A DNA stretch of 64,000 nt from Calothrix sp. C42_A2020_038 (lineage in GTDB: Bacteria > Cyanobacteriota > Cyanobacteriia > Cyanobacteriales > Nostocaceae), in the NCBI GenBank assembly GCA_015272395.1, contig JACYLQ010000008.1, positions 1 to 64,000 of the forward strand, read 5' to 3'. Below are positions 34,430-44,053 of the stretch, one piece after another (position 1 is the first letter of the stretch; each line of letters opens with the position of its first letter). Both the position numbers and the translations under genes were made by a program. The notes beneath the pieces are model-generated. The model made no database searches. It worked only from the letters and a program-made list of their open reading frames with translations, and was not told the DNA's origin.

Positions 34430-35743
34430 ATGGCTGTAAAAGTGGGAAGTAAAACATTAATTCAGTTAGAATCAATTAAAAAATCTTATCAACAGCCGAA
34501 TGGTCAAGAAATAACGATTTTAGAAAATATTTCTCTAGAACTAAAAGCCGGGGAAATAGTTGCTTTACTTGGACCTTCAGGTTCCGGGAAATCAACATTA
34601 ATGCGAATTGTCGCTGGATTGATAGCACCGACTCAAGGAAAAGTTTTGTACCATAATCGCCCATTAGTAGGCTTAAACCCAGGAGTTGCGATTGTTTTTC
34701 AAAGTTTTGCTTTATACCCTTGGTTAACAGTATTAGAAAATGTAGAGTTAGGTTTAAAAGCTAAGGGTGTAATCGCAGAAGAACGTCGTTACAAAGCTTT
34801 ACAAATGATTGACGTTATCGGTTTGGATGGGTTTGAAAATGCTTACCCTAAAGAACTTTCAGGTGGAATGCGTCAACGTGTTGGTTTTGCTAGAGCATTA
34901 GCAGTAGAACCAGAGTTACTATGCATGGATGAACCATTTTCTGCTTTAGATGTATTGACAGCAGAAAACTTGCGATTTGAATTACTTGATTTATGGTTAG
35001 AAAAACGCATTCCTACAAAATCAGTCTTAATCGTTACTCACGGGATTGAAGAAGCGGTGATTCTAGCTGATAGAATTATTGTACTAGGCAGAAATCCAGG
35101 ACGCATCCGCGCTGACTTAAGTGTTAATTTACCTCATTATCGTGATCGAAAAAGCCCTAGTTTTCAAGCTTTGGTTGACCAAGTTTATAAAATCATTACC
35201 AACCCAGAACTAGAAAACGTCGAAGCAGCAGCGGCGCCTAATCAACAAACCCAAACTCGGAAATACCCCTCTTTACCAGCTGTCCGAATTGGTTCAATAG
35301 CAGGTCTTTTAGAGTTATTAGAAGACCGACAAGGAGATTTATATCGTCTGGGTCAAGAATTGCAGCTAGAAGTCGATGAGATTTTACCAATTGTAGAAGC
35401 GGCGCAGTTGATGAAATTAGTTTATCTCCGTGAAGGGGATATTAGTTTAACTGAAGTCGGTCAACAATTTGTTGTTAGTGGCATCGACGAACGCAAAGCA
35501 ATTATTCGTGACCAGCTTTTGAGTAATTTATTTTTAATACAGCAAATCACAAACTTACTACAAGCAAAGCGTAATCAACGTATTCCTGAAGAGTTGATAT
35601 TGGATGTTTTGGAAGCTCATTTCAGTCCAGAGGAAGCAGAAAGACAGTTGAAAACTGCTATTGACTGGGGACGTTACGCAGAAATTTATACTTACGATGA
35701 ACCAGCAGGTGAAATTTTCTTAGAAACGAATCTTAAATCGTAA
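34430..35743 (+). CDS. NitT/TauT-type ABC transporter ATPase with C-terminal AAA-associated domain
   Basis: A 437-residue ATPase subunit. Residues about 8-260 are the ABC domain: Walker A GPSGSGKST, Q-loop VFQSFALYPW, signature LSGGMRQRV and Walker B LLCMDEPFSALD, closest to SsuB/TauB/NrtD-type ATPases. Residues about 285-430 form an extra helical domain of the AAA-associated C-terminal type (RIGSIAGLLELLEDRQGDLYRLGQEL...), which is thought to be regulatory. The permease gene follows by about 70 bp. There is no periplasmic binding-protein gene in the cluster, so the substrate, perhaps an anion, cannot be named. Confidence 0.88.
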   Translation: MAVKVGSKTLIQLESIKKSYQQPNGQEITILENISLELKAGEIVALLGPSGSGKSTLMRIVAGLIAPTQGKVLYHNRPLVGLNPGVAIVFQSFALYPWLTVLENVELGLKAKGVIAEERRYKALQMIDVIGLDGFENAYPKELSGGMRQRVGFARALAVEPELLCMDEPFSALDVLTAENLRFELLDLWLEKRIPTKSVLIVTHGIEEAVILADRIIVLGRNPGRIRADLSVNLPHYRDRKSPSFQALVDQVYKIITNPELENVEAAAAPNQQTQTRKYPSLPAVRIGSIAGLLELLEDRQGDLYRLGQELQLEVDEILPIVEAAQLMKLVYLREGDISLTEVGQQFVVSGIDERKAIIRDQLLSNLFLIQQITNLLQAKRNQRIPEELILDVLEAHFSPEEAERQLKTAIDWGRYAEIYTYDEPAGEIFLETNLKS

Positions 35744-35812
35744 TCAATTCACTTCGTTTGCAGATTGTTGCTAGCGTTATCACTCTTAACTCCTAAATTT
35801 TGATTTTGACCT

Positions 35813-37543
35813 ATGACTAGACCTTTAACTCCTGAAAATCAAGCTCTGGGGAGGTTGAATTGGACTTGGCAGGATTTATTATTAATTTTTGCAATCATAA
35901 CTTTAATTTTCGCGATTGTCCGTACAGCTACCAATTTTACTGGCGCCTATAATCCGACGTTTCAAGTTGATACAAGTTTGAGTGTTTTACCAAGCTATAC
36001 ACTGCAAACTTTGATTAGGATGGGGGTTGCTTACTCCTGTTCACTGATATTCACTTTAGTTTATGCATATAGCGCTTACCGTTACAAATCGGTTGCTAAA
36101 ATTTTGATACCGCTTTTGGATATCTTGCAATCAATACCTGTATTATCAATTGCACCGGGAGTAGTATTAGCTTTGATTGCTTTGTTTCCAGGTCAACGAA
36201 TTGGTATAGAAATAGCAGCTATTTTGATGATTTTTACTGGTATGACTTGGAACATGGTTTTCAGTTTTTACCAATCTCTGCGTGGTATTCCCAGCGAGTT
36301 GAAAGAAGCTGCAAAGATTTATGGTTTAAGTGATTGGCAACGTTTTTGGACTCTTGAATTACCAAGTGGCGCCATTGGTTTAGTTTGGAACAGCGTGATG
36401 TCAGTTGCTGGTGGCTGGTTCTTTCTAATTGCAATTGAATCTTTAACATTGGGTGACAAAAATTTTCGTCTTCCAGGTTTAGGTTCATATTTAGGTGCAG
36501 CAGCAGACAAAGGTGATTTTATCGCATTGATTTGGGGATTAGTAGTTCTAATTGGAGTCATAATAGCTACAGATTACTTTGTCTGGCGCCCATTAATTAC
36601 TTGGGCAGAAAAATTTAAATACGAAAGTATTGAGTCAGAGAATGTCCCGACTTCCGCAGTGTTAGACTTTATCAGAAGGTCGCCAACTATAAGAGTGATG
36701 ACCGAACGAATCTGGCAACCTTTAACATCTGCTTTATCACGTCCTACCCGTAACCAAGCACCTAAAGTAGTTGCTCCCAATTCTAATTCTCCTCTTGGCC
36801 AGTGGATTAATTGGTTATTTGTCAGTGGACTGGGTTTTATTGTGCTATGGGGAACATGGGAAGCTGTGATGATGTTACGATTGCTAAGTTTTTCTGACTG
36901 GCAATCTGTAATCATTGGTGCGATTTGGACATCAATTCGAGTCTTTATTGCTTTAATCTTATCTTTGTTGTGGACTATACCAGTAGGAGTAATAATTGGT
37001 CGTAATCCCAAGTTGGCACAATTGCTACAACCGATAGTACAGATAGCAGCTTCGGTACCAGCAACAGCTTTGTTTCCTGTGTTACTTTTGTTTCTGATTC
37101 GGATTGGTGGTGGGTTAACGATTGGCTCAGTAGCCTTAATGATGTTAGGAACAATGTGGTATATATTATTCAACGTCATTGCTGGCGCCCAAGCAATTCC
37201 TTCAGAACTATTTGAAGCTGCGACTGTTTACAAACTGAAGCCTATTCAAAGGTGGCGAACCGTAATACTACCAGGTATTTTTCCTTATCTAGTAACAGGC
37301 ATTATTACAGCAGTTGGTGGCGCCTGGAATGCCAGTATTGTCAGTGAATATATTCAATTTCAAGGGCAAACTATCACAACCCCTGGTTTAGGTTCAATTA
37401 TTTCTCAAGCTTCTGCAACAGGTAAATACCCTCTGTTACTAGCAGCTACTGTCGTAATGTCAATTTTAGTTGTTTTGACCAACAGATTAGTTTGGCGCCC
37501 ATTGTACCATCTCGCACAAGAAAAATATCAGTTACTTGTTTAA
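35813..37543 (+). CDS. ABC transporter permease, two fused NitT/TauT-type membrane domains
   Basis: A 576-residue membrane protein containing two tandem binding-protein-dependent permease domains. Each has its cytoplasmic EAA loop: IPSELKEAAKIYGLSDWQRF (about 163-182) and IPSELFEAATVYKLKPIQRW (about 463-482). Two separate permeases, usually a homodimer, are thus joined in one chain with about 12 helices. It pairs with the ATPase encoded immediately upstream. A fused permease with an ATPase that carries the AAA-associated domain and no binding protein is a recurring arrangement in bacteria. The transported substrate is unknown. Confidence 0.88.
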   Translation: MTRPLTPENQALGRLNWTWQDLLLIFAIITLIFAIVRTATNFTGAYNPTFQVDTSLSVLPSYTLQTLIRMGVAYSCSLIFTLVYAYSAYRYKSVAKILIPLLDILQSIPVLSIAPGVVLALIALFPGQRIGIEIAAILMIFTGMTWNMVFSFYQSLRGIPSELKEAAKIYGLSDWQRFWTLELPSGAIGLVWNSVMSVAGGWFFLIAIESLTLGDKNFRLPGLGSYLGAAADKGDFIALIWGLVVLIGVIIATDYFVWRPLITWAEKFKYESIESENVPTSAVLDFIRRSPTIRVMTERIWQPLTSALSRPTRNQAPKVVAPNSNSPLGQWINWLFVSGLGFIVLWGTWEAVMMLRLLSFSDWQSVIIGAIWTSIRVFIALILSLLWTIPVGVIIGRNPKLAQLLQPIVQIAASVPATALFPVLLLFLIRIGGGLTIGSVALMMLGTMWYILFNVIAGAQAIPSELFEAATVYKLKPIQRWRTVILPGIFPYLVTGIITAVGGAWNASIVSEYIQFQGQTITTPGLGSIISQASATGKYPLLLAATVVMSILVVLTNRLVWRPLYHLAQEKYQLLV

Positions 37544-37555
37544 ATAAATACAAAG

Positions 37556-37584
37556 ATTCCCGACTTCCTCAAGAAGTCGGGAAT
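37556..37584. terminator. REP-like hairpin, CCCGACTTCT family (copy 2), probable bidirectional terminator
   Basis: ATTCCCGACTTC ... GAAGTCGGGAAT hairpin placed 12 bp after the permease stop and 4 bp before the convergent ctaE stop. The tail-to-tail position makes a shared terminator likely, although no T-run is present on either side. Confidence 0.65.
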
Positions 37585-37588
37585 ATGA

Positions 37589-38206
37589 TTACAGTATGTA
37601 CAGCAAACCAAACAATATAATCCAAATTACATCCACGAAGTGCCAATATAACTCAGCAGCTTCGATACCGAAATGATGTTCATTGCTGTAATGACCTGGT
37701 TTGCGAGAACGCCAGAGTACCGCAAGAATTGCCAGTACTCCAATCGTAACGTGTAATCCATGAAACCCTGTTAATACGTAAAATGCGCTAGCAAACAAGT
37801 TAGTTGTTAATCCAAATTCGAGATGGGTATATTCATATACTTGACCCACCAAGAAAATGATTCCCATAAGTGCGGTGATACCAAACCACATTTGCATTCC
37901 GCGCACGTCATTCTTTTTAATCGCAGAATCAGCATTATGGATAACGAAGCTACTAGCTATCAGGTTAACGGTGTTAACACCAGGTAGCAATAACTCAAGT
38001 TCAGGGGTTCCTTCAGGTGGGAATACTGGTAAGACAGACCTAAAGGCAAGATAGGCGCCGAACAAACCCATAAAAATCATACCTTCAGCGATTAGGAAGA
38101 AAACAAGTCCAAACATCCGATGGTCTGGGTGTTCTTCGTGATGTGCTTCTGCTGTATGGTGATGATTTAATTCTGTTAGCTTTGAGTCAATTGTTTGACT
38201 TTGCAT
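37589..38206 (-). CDS. ctaE: Cytochrome c oxidase subunit III
   Basis: A 205-residue subunit of the aa3-type terminal oxidase with about five membrane helices. Recognisable segments are HRMFGLVFFLIAEGMIFMGL, FVIHNADSAIKKNDVRGMQM, VLTGFHGLHVTIGV and the C-terminal AELYWHFVDVIWIILFGLLY. The last is a standard subunit III signature. It is the third gene of ctaC-ctaD-ctaE, transcribed together. The gap of about 150 bp to ctaD holds AGTTA-type heptamer repeats. It is part of the respiratory chain in cytoplasmic or thylakoid membranes. Confidence 0.93.
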   Translation of the reverse strand: MQSQTIDSKLTELNHHHTAEAHHEEHPDHRMFGLVFFLIAEGMIFMGLFGAYLAFRSVLPVFPPEGTPELELLLPGVNTVNLIASSFVIHNADSAIKKNDVRGMQMWFGITALMGIIFLVGQVYEYTHLEFGLTTNLFASAFYVLTGFHGLHVTIGVLAILAVLWRSRKPGHYSNEHHFGIEAAELYWHFVDVIWIILFGLLYIL

Positions 38207-38239
38207 GAAGATTAATTATTTAAAGGACAATAAAGAGTT

Positions 38240-38345
38240 GGAAGTTATAAGTTAGGAGTTATGAGTTTAATAAAATCGGAAGTTACAAGTTAAAAACTTA
38301 TTTCTTTCTTAACTTCTAACTACTAACTGCTAACTCATAACTCAT
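38240..38345. repeat. AGTTA-type heptamer repeat cluster
   Basis: Imperfect tandem units such as AAGTTAG, GAGTTAT and AACTTCTAACT on both strands, able to fold back on themselves. It lies in the ctaD-ctaE gap. Similar clusters occur near 4551-4590, 15350-15395 and 42715-42790. Confidence 0.6.
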
Positions 38346-38353
38346 AACTTGAT

Positions 38354-40096
38354 TTAGCGTTCGTCAGTTTGTGCTGCTATCGATGGATATGGTTCATCAG
38401 GATTCGCACGTAGTACTGAGTTGGGACCTGCGGATGTAGCTGGGTCTTCAGTTGCTAAAGGGACACCATATTGAGCGTTTTCTAAACCGTAGTCGTAGGG
38501 TCCTGTCGCTAATACAGGGATTCCTTCAAAATTTTCAATAGCAGGTGGTGAGGTTGTCATCCACTCTAGGGTGAGACTCCTCCAAGGGTTATTAACTGCT
38601 TTTTCGCCATACAACCAACTCCAAACCATATTGAAGATGAATGGTAGAGTTGAAATCGCAAGTAGGTAAGAACCGTAGGTACAAATTTCGTTTATGGACG
38701 CAAATTGGGGGTCATACTGTGCAATACGACGGTTCATACCCATCAAACCCAGTTTGTGCATGGGTAAGAATGTCATGTTCAAGCCAATAATTGTTAGGAC
38801 AAAGTGAACTTTACCCCAAAATTCGTTGAACATCCGTCCGGTCATTTTCGGAAACCAATGGTAAATTCCAGCGAAAATACCAAGAACGCTACCACCAAAT
38901 AAGACGTAGTGAAGGTGTGCGACTACAAAATACGTATCGTGTACGTGAATATCAAATGGTACTGCTGCAAGCATGACACCACTAATACCACCAATCACGA
39001 ACGTACCAACAAAACCCATTGCGAAAAGCATGGGAGTGTTGAGACGAATCTTACCACCCCACATTGTTGCCAACCAGCTAAATATTTTGATACCAGTAGG
39101 TACAGCAATAATCATGGTGGTAATCATGAAAAACATCCGTAACCAGCCTGGGATACCACTGGTAAACATGTGGTGTGCCCAAACTATTAGTCCAAGGAAG
39201 CTAATAGCTAAACTGGAATAGGCAATAGCTTTGTAACCAAAAATTGGCTTACGTGCGTGGGTAGGGATGATTTCGGAGATGGCGCCAAAGAAAGGCAAAA
39301 TCATGATGTATACGGCTGGGTGCGAGTAGAACCAAAACATGTGTTGGTAAACTACTGGGTCGCCACCACCGGTTGGGTTAAAAAATGTTGTTCCGGCGAA
39401 GAGATCAAACGACAGCAAAATTAAACCTGCTGCTAATACTGGGGTGGAAAGTAGTACAAGTGCCGAAGTTGCTAGCATTGCCCAGCAAAATAATGGCATT
39501 TGGTGAAAACCCATTTCAGGAATACGCATTTTGAGCAGCGTCACTATAAAATTAATCGCTCCCAAAATTGACGATGTTCCCAATAGCAGCAAACTCATAA
39601 TCCATATTCCTTCACCCAATTGTCCTGTAACTAGTGACAGTGGAGGATATGAAGTCCAGCCTGCATCGGGTGCATCCCCTAGAGCTAAACTACTAATTAG
39701 TAACAAACCACCTACCGGAATCATCCAGAAGGCAACAGCATTGAGACGAGGAAATGCCATATCTTTTGCCCCAATCATCAGGGGTATTAGATAATTAGCA
39801 AAACCGGCGCCTACTGGCACAATCCACAAAAAAATCATGACAGTGGCGTGCAGTGTAAACAAGCTGTTGTAAACTTCCGGGGTCACGAAATCAACTTCAG
39901 GTGTCCGTAACTCAGTACGAACTAAATCGGCCATGACTCCACCGATACAGTAAAAAATAAAGCTGGTAACAATGTATTGAATACCAATAACTTTGTGGTC
40001 GGTGTTAAAGGTAAAAAATTCCCACCATTTTCTTACACCAGCTTCTTCAATTCTGGCTGGGATATTGGCAGTTTCCTGGATTTGAGCTTGTGTCAT
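38354..40096 (-). CDS. ctaD: Cytochrome c oxidase subunit I
   Basis: The 580-residue catalytic subunit, with 12 membrane helices. The haem and copper ligands are all present: His in FTLHATVMIF, the cross-linked pair region WFYSHPAVYIMILPFFG, the tandem His in WAHHMFTSG and the closing HDTYFVVAHLHYVLFGG. It reduces oxygen to water and pumps protons. The C-terminal tail after LYGEKAVNNPWRS is hydrophilic and variable. ctaC lies about 70 bp upstream on the same strand. The first ATG gives the family's normal length. Confidence 0.97.
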   Translation of the reverse strand: MTQAQIQETANIPARIEEAGVRKWWEFFTFNTDHKVIGIQYIVTSFIFYCIGGVMADLVRTELRTPEVDFVTPEVYNSLFTLHATVMIFLWIVPVGAGFANYLIPLMIGAKDMAFPRLNAVAFWMIPVGGLLLISSLALGDAPDAGWTSYPPLSLVTGQLGEGIWIMSLLLLGTSSILGAINFIVTLLKMRIPEMGFHQMPLFCWAMLATSALVLLSTPVLAAGLILLSFDLFAGTTFFNPTGGGDPVVYQHMFWFYSHPAVYIMILPFFGAISEIIPTHARKPIFGYKAIAYSSLAISFLGLIVWAHHMFTSGIPGWLRMFFMITTMIIAVPTGIKIFSWLATMWGGKIRLNTPMLFAMGFVGTFVIGGISGVMLAAVPFDIHVHDTYFVVAHLHYVLFGGSVLGIFAGIYHWFPKMTGRMFNEFWGKVHFVLTIIGLNMTFLPMHKLGLMGMNRRIAQYDPQFASINEICTYGSYLLAISTLPFIFNMVWSWLYGEKAVNNPWRSLTLEWMTTSPPAIENFEGIPVLATGPYDYGLENAQYGVPLATEDPATSAGPNSVLRANPDEPYPSIAAQTDER

Positions 40097-40169
40097 AAGA
40101 AAAAATTATGTTTGGCAAGCAGCCAGCGTTTGACTTACAGGATTAAGCATGACGCTGCTACAAGCATTA

Positions 40170-41258
40170 CTAATGATGATGAATTTGATGTATTACTTCG
40201 TCTGTATGAATTCCCATTTGTCGGGCGTAAGGCTCTAAAAACTCTGACACTGACTTATCATTAGGATTCATTGCAACTGCTTGATTCAGAGTTTCTCGGC
40301 TAGCAACTAACTGTTCTTGTATCCACTGATCGTAATCTTGTTGAGACTGGACTACAACCTGCGTTCTCATTGCGCCGTGGTAAGGTCCGCACAACTCAGC
40401 ACAAACCACTGCATAATCGCCTTCTTTTTGGGGGGTAAAGCGGATTTCTGTTTGTCGTCCAGGAATTACATCTTGCTTGAGGCGGAATTCTGGCACCCAA
40501 AAAGCATGAATAACGTCGTTGGCGCTCATATTCAAGCGTACTTCACGCCCAATCGGAACATGCAGTTCACCTGAAGAGACACCTACTTCTGGGTAAGTAA
40601 AAATAAATGCGTATTGTAACCCTGTTACGTTGATTACTAAATCTGGCGCTTTCCCTTGCTGATCGGGAGTGGCGCCTAAAGTTGGAGAACTGATTCCCAA
40701 ACCGGGAGCATCATTTTTCTGCGGAATTTGGTCAGCATTGCGAACCTCAGCTGTCGCTGGGTCTTGCATTGCTTCATCCGAATTAGCCTGATTGCGGTTA
40801 GGCTGGTCAGTGGGTGGAGTGTCATTCAACGTTGCCGCTATTGCCGCTCCTGGCATTTTCATTGCTTCCGGACTGATTGGCGCCGCATGTGCTGCATGGG
40901 GATCAAAACCGCCCATGTCGTTATACACTTCAAAGCTGTAAACTGATATACCAATAACAATAATTGCGGGAATCGCAGTCCAGAGGATTTCCAACGGAAC
41001 GTTGCCGTGTACTGGGGCACCGTCTGTATCGTCTCCAGCTTTACGACGATATCTAAACGCGCTGTAAATTAAAATACCTTCAACAATTAAAAAGATACCT
41101 ACAGAGACGGTCATCATTGTGTTAAATAAGCCGTCTATCAAAAAAGCTTCACTGCTGGCAGCTGTCGGCAACAAGCCATGATTTTGACCGTACCAAAGGC
41201 TGACAAGGGTCAGCAGGATGCCAATAAGTAAAGTCCAGATTGAACTTGGAATTTTCAC
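40170..41258 (-). CDS. ctaC: Cytochrome c oxidase subunit II with CuA site and long periplasmic linker
   Basis: A 362-residue subunit that takes electrons from cytochrome c or plastocyanin. Two membrane helices (about 7-25 and 45-67, with a further one at 92-110) anchor it. The CuA ligands are complete: His251, Cys286, Cys290, His294 and Met297 in CAELCGPYHGAM. Between helix and cupredoxin domain, residues about 119-204 are a Pro/Ala/Asn/Asp-rich low-complexity linker of about 85 residues, longer than in most subunit II proteins. It is the first gene of the operon ctaC-ctaD-ctaE and divergent from ctaA. Confidence 0.93.
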   Translation of the reverse strand: MKIPSSIWTLLIGILLTLVSLWYGQNHGLLPTAASSEAFLIDGLFNTMMTVSVGIFLIVEGILIYSAFRYRRKAGDDTDGAPVHGNVPLEILWTAIPAIIVIGISVYSFEVYNDMGGFDPHAAHAAPISPEAMKMPGAAIAATLNDTPPTDQPNRNQANSDEAMQDPATAEVRNADQIPQKNDAPGLGISSPTLGATPDQQGKAPDLVINVTGLQYAFIFTYPEVGVSSGELHVPIGREVRLNMSANDVIHAFWVPEFRLKQDVIPGRQTEIRFTPQKEGDYAVVCAELCGPYHGAMRTQVVVQSQQDYDQWIQEQLVASRETLNQAVAMNPNDKSVSEFLEPYARQMGIHTDEVIHQIHHH

Positions 41259-41725
41259 GGTGGATTTACGCTCTCCGACTTACTAATTCTTGGAACTAAC
41301 TGCTCACTCTCTTACTACGGTAATCCAGCGTATACGACATGGAGTAGTAGAAGGTGAAATAATTATTAATTTTTTAGAGTTAAGTTTAATTGTCAAATGT
41401 ATGAAAATTCTTAACCACAGAGGATGGTAGACGCATATCTGAACAAAAAAATGCAGGAATTACAATAATGACTGCTTACATGCTGTTTACAACTTAAAAA
41501 ATCCCTAAAGCTTTTAACAAGTCTAGTTTGGCTATCCTTAAACTGGTTAGTAGTAAAGCATCGAATATCTCCAACTATGAATCTATAAGCTAGGGTGGAG
41601 AAGAGCAAGGCACATTCTTGGGAATTATCTTTCTTAAGCCTTTTTTAATCAAAGTGTGCTTTTGTTACTGAATAAAATACGTTCCGTCAGTATAGTTAAT
41701 TTCTAGCGGGCAAAAGGTATCATTC
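41259..41725. promoter_or_regulatory. Divergent ctaC / ctaA intergenic region
   Basis: 467 bp between the two divergent oxidase-related transcripts. Promoters for both must lie here. I cannot assign -10/-35 boxes with confidence and see no gene, RNA or repeat. The ctaA ribosome binding site AAAGG lies about 9 bp before its ATG. Confidence 0.5.
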
Positions 41726-42706
41726 ATGAGCGAGTTTGTCCTTGAACAACAGAACATAGCAACAGAAGCTCAAGCAGAAGAACGAATTCGTCGCTTGGTC
41801 TGGAAGATTTCTGTAGCTACATTGATTTTAATCGCGATTGGTAGCGCTACCCGTGTGATGAATGCTGGACTCGCTTGTCCTGACTGGCCCCTGTGCTATG
41901 GAGAATTGGTTCCAGCAAAACAAATGAACCTTCAAGTCTTCTTGGAGTGGTTTCACAGGTTAGATGCTGCATTGATTGGCTTTTCATCGCTCATACTCGT
42001 AGTATTAAGCTGGTGGAAAAGACAGCAATTACCAACTTGGCTTCCTTGGGCAATTACATTTGCTCTATTCCTGATTGTTTTCCAAGGTGTATTGGGCGGT
42101 CTAACAGTTACTCAATTGTTACGATTTGATATTGTAACGGCACACCTGGGAACGGCATTATTATTTTTCATAACTTTGCTAGTTATTGGTGCGGCTTTAA
42201 CACCTTATCAAGGAACTGGAACTGTAAACAATTTACCTTGGGTAGGTTTAACTGCTGCAATCTTAGTGTATGTCCAAAGTTTACTGGGTGCTGTAGTTGG
42301 GTCACGCTGGGCGCTTCACCAATGTTTTGCAGGATACCAACTCTGTGGTGTGATGTATAGTCACATTTTTGGCTTAATACCACCAACAGTTGCAATTGTA
42401 TCCTTAGTAGTAATGTCATGGCGAACTCCTGCATTACACCCAGCCTTAAGAAAACTCGCTAATATGGCAGGTGGGTTGCTTGTTCTCCAGATTTTGTTAG
42501 GAATAGCAACATTTCGACTTCATCTTCAGGTTGAGCCACTCACTGTATCACACTCCTGTGTCGGCGCCACACTACTAGGAACTTTAGTTGTGTTTACAGT
42601 TTTAGGTATTCGTGACGCGCGCACTAATTCCCAAACTGAACTCCCATTCGCAGGTAACAGTGCTGTTAACCGAACAGGTTCACAACCAGCAGAATCAAAT
42701 TCATAA
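41726..42706 (+). CDS. ctaA: Haem A synthase (COX15/CtaA family)
   Basis: A 326-residue membrane enzyme with about eight helices that oxidises haem O to haem A for the oxidase. Conserved His-bearing segments of the two four-helix bundles are visible: LACPDWPLCYGE, FLEWFHRLDA, TAHLGTALLF, ALHQCFAGYQLCG, YSHIFGL and TVSHSCVGATLLG. The tail (TNSQTELPFAGNS...) is hydrophilic. It lies upstream of ctaB with a 224-bp gap of repeats, and divergent from ctaC, giving the usual cyanobacterial cox locus. Confidence 0.92.
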   Translation: MSEFVLEQQNIATEAQAEERIRRLVWKISVATLILIAIGSATRVMNAGLACPDWPLCYGELVPAKQMNLQVFLEWFHRLDAALIGFSSLILVVLSWWKRQQLPTWLPWAITFALFLIVFQGVLGGLTVTQLLRFDIVTAHLGTALLFFITLLVIGAALTPYQGTGTVNNLPWVGLTAAILVYVQSLLGAVVGSRWALHQCFAGYQLCGVMYSHIFGLIPPTVAIVSLVVMSWRTPALHPALRKLANMAGGLLVLQILLGIATFRLHLQVEPLTVSHSCVGATLLGTLVVFTVLGIRDARTNSQTELPFAGNSAVNRTGSQPAESNS

Positions 42707-42854
42707 AAAGAGATAGGAAGTAGGAAGAGTTCGGAGTTATTGAGGTATGAGTTATGAGTTGTGAGTTCAAAGCTAAGAAAAAGCTAAAAATTTAATCAAG
42801 TGTGAGTTTTTTTTAATCTTAACTTCCAACTTTGCGCCTCCACGCCTCCGTACA

Positions 42855-42872
42855 GACGCGATTAATCGCGTC
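42855..42872. repeat. Palindrome GACGCGATTAATCGCGTC
   Basis: A perfect 18-bp palindrome in the ctaA-ctaB gap, set in a GTACA...CCCTAC context similar to the 28-bp palindrome after hrcA (26127-26154). Probably another copy of a dispersed palindromic repeat. Confidence 0.6.
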
Positions 42873-42930
42873 CCTACTCCTCACTCTCCATCCTTCCCAG
42901 TTGTTTGATAAATAAGGAACTAGTGCCAAA

Positions 42931-43887
42931 ATGATTGAGACTAATGTCTCGAGACACCACCAAACTTTTCTACAAGTGGTTCAGAGCTACTTGGAGCTCA
43001 CTAAACCCCGTATTATCCCATTACTACTAATTACAACCGCTGGTAGCATGTGGATTGCTGCCAAAGGACAAGTAGACCCATTACTTTTGTTGGTAACTCT
43101 AACTGGTGGTACTTTGGCGGCTGCTAGTGCCCAAACAATCAATTGCGTCTATGACCGGGATATTGATTATGATATGGAGCGGACGCGCCACCGCCCTTTG
43201 CCTTCAGGTAAAGTCCAATCGCGCGATGCTTTAATTTTTGCAATTGTACTCGCCGTTCTTTCGTTCACACTTTTATCTGTCTTTGCCAACGTTCTAGCCG
43301 CCCTTCTCGCGATGTCGGGCATTGTATTTTATGTGTTAATTTATACACATCTTCTCAAACGACACAGTACCCAAAATATTGTTATTGGCGGCGCCGCTGG
43401 TGCAATTCCGGCTCTAGTTGGCTGGGCAGCAGTTACAGGAACTCTTAGCTGGGCAGCATGGTTAATTTTTACTATCGTCTTCGTTTGGACACCTCCCCAT
43501 TTCTGGGCACTGGCGTTAATGATTCGAGATGATTACGCAAAAGTAGGTATACCAATGCTACCAGTGGTTGCAGGCGCCAAAGCAACCGTGCAACAAATTT
43601 GGTGGTACACCATAATTACAATAGCTGCAAGCTTTATGCTGATTTATCCCCTGCATCAGACAGGCATTATTTATGCTGTAGTCGCGGTTTGGTTAGGTGG
43701 TATATTTGTACGTAAAGCCTGGAAATTGCGACAAAATCCAGAAGACAAATCAGCAGCTAAAGGTTTGTTCCTATATTCGATTTCTTACATGATGCTACTT
43801 TGTCTAGGTATGGTGGTTGATAGTCTCCCCATCACTCATCATGCTATTGATTTTGCAGTTACTAGATTACATCTACTTGTGGGATAA
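42931..43887 (+). CDS. ctaB: Protoheme IX farnesyltransferase (haem O synthase)
   Basis: A 318-residue UbiA-family prenyltransferase that adds a farnesyl chain to protohaem, giving haem O, the substrate of CtaA. It has about eight or nine membrane helices and both Asp-rich motifs: [20 protein letters not shown] (first, about 72-91) and the second around [36 protein letters not shown] at the N-terminus is also typical. The ATG follows ATAAGGAA. A REP-like hairpin follows the stop by about 35 bp. Confidence 0.95.
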   Translation: MIETNVSRHHQTFLQVVQSYLELTKPRIIPLLLITTAGSMWIAAKGQVDPLLLLVTLTGGTLAAASAQTINCVYDRDIDYDMERTRHRPLPSGKVQSRDALIFAIVLAVLSFTLLSVFANVLAALLAMSGIVFYVLIYTHLLKRHSTQNIVIGGAAGAIPALVGWAAVTGTLSWAAWLIFTIVFVWTPPHFWALALMIRDDYAKVGIPMLPVVAGAKATVQQIWWYTIITIAASFMLIYPLHQTGIIYAVVAVWLGGIFVRKAWKLRQNPEDKSAAKGLFLYSISYMMLLCLGMVVDSLPITHHAIDFAVTRLHLLVG

Positions 43888-43920
43888 AATTTCCTCTCTC
43901 CAAATCAAATATTTATTTAA

Positions 43921-43951
43921 GAATCCCGACTTCTTGAAGAAGTCGGGATTC
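43921..43951. terminator. REP-like hairpin, CCCGACTTCT family (copy 3), probable ctaB terminator
   Basis: GAATCCCGACTTCTT pairs perfectly with AAGAAGTCGGGATTC (15-bp stem, 1-nt centre). It lies just after ctaB and is followed by a T-rich stretch, so it can serve as a terminator as well as being a repeat copy. Confidence 0.7.
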
Positions 43952-44053
43952 TTGTTTACTTAATTCTTAATATTTTTTCATATACTTTTGCCTATTTGCG
44001 AAATAATTTTGGGAAACATAACTTTGTTCACCGAAAATTTTGATCAAGTAATA

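Noticed and set aside
36574-37179. 201-codon minus-strand frame inside the ABC permease gene
   Set aside because: It is the antisense shadow of a membrane-protein gene; the plus-strand frame has clear family motifs.
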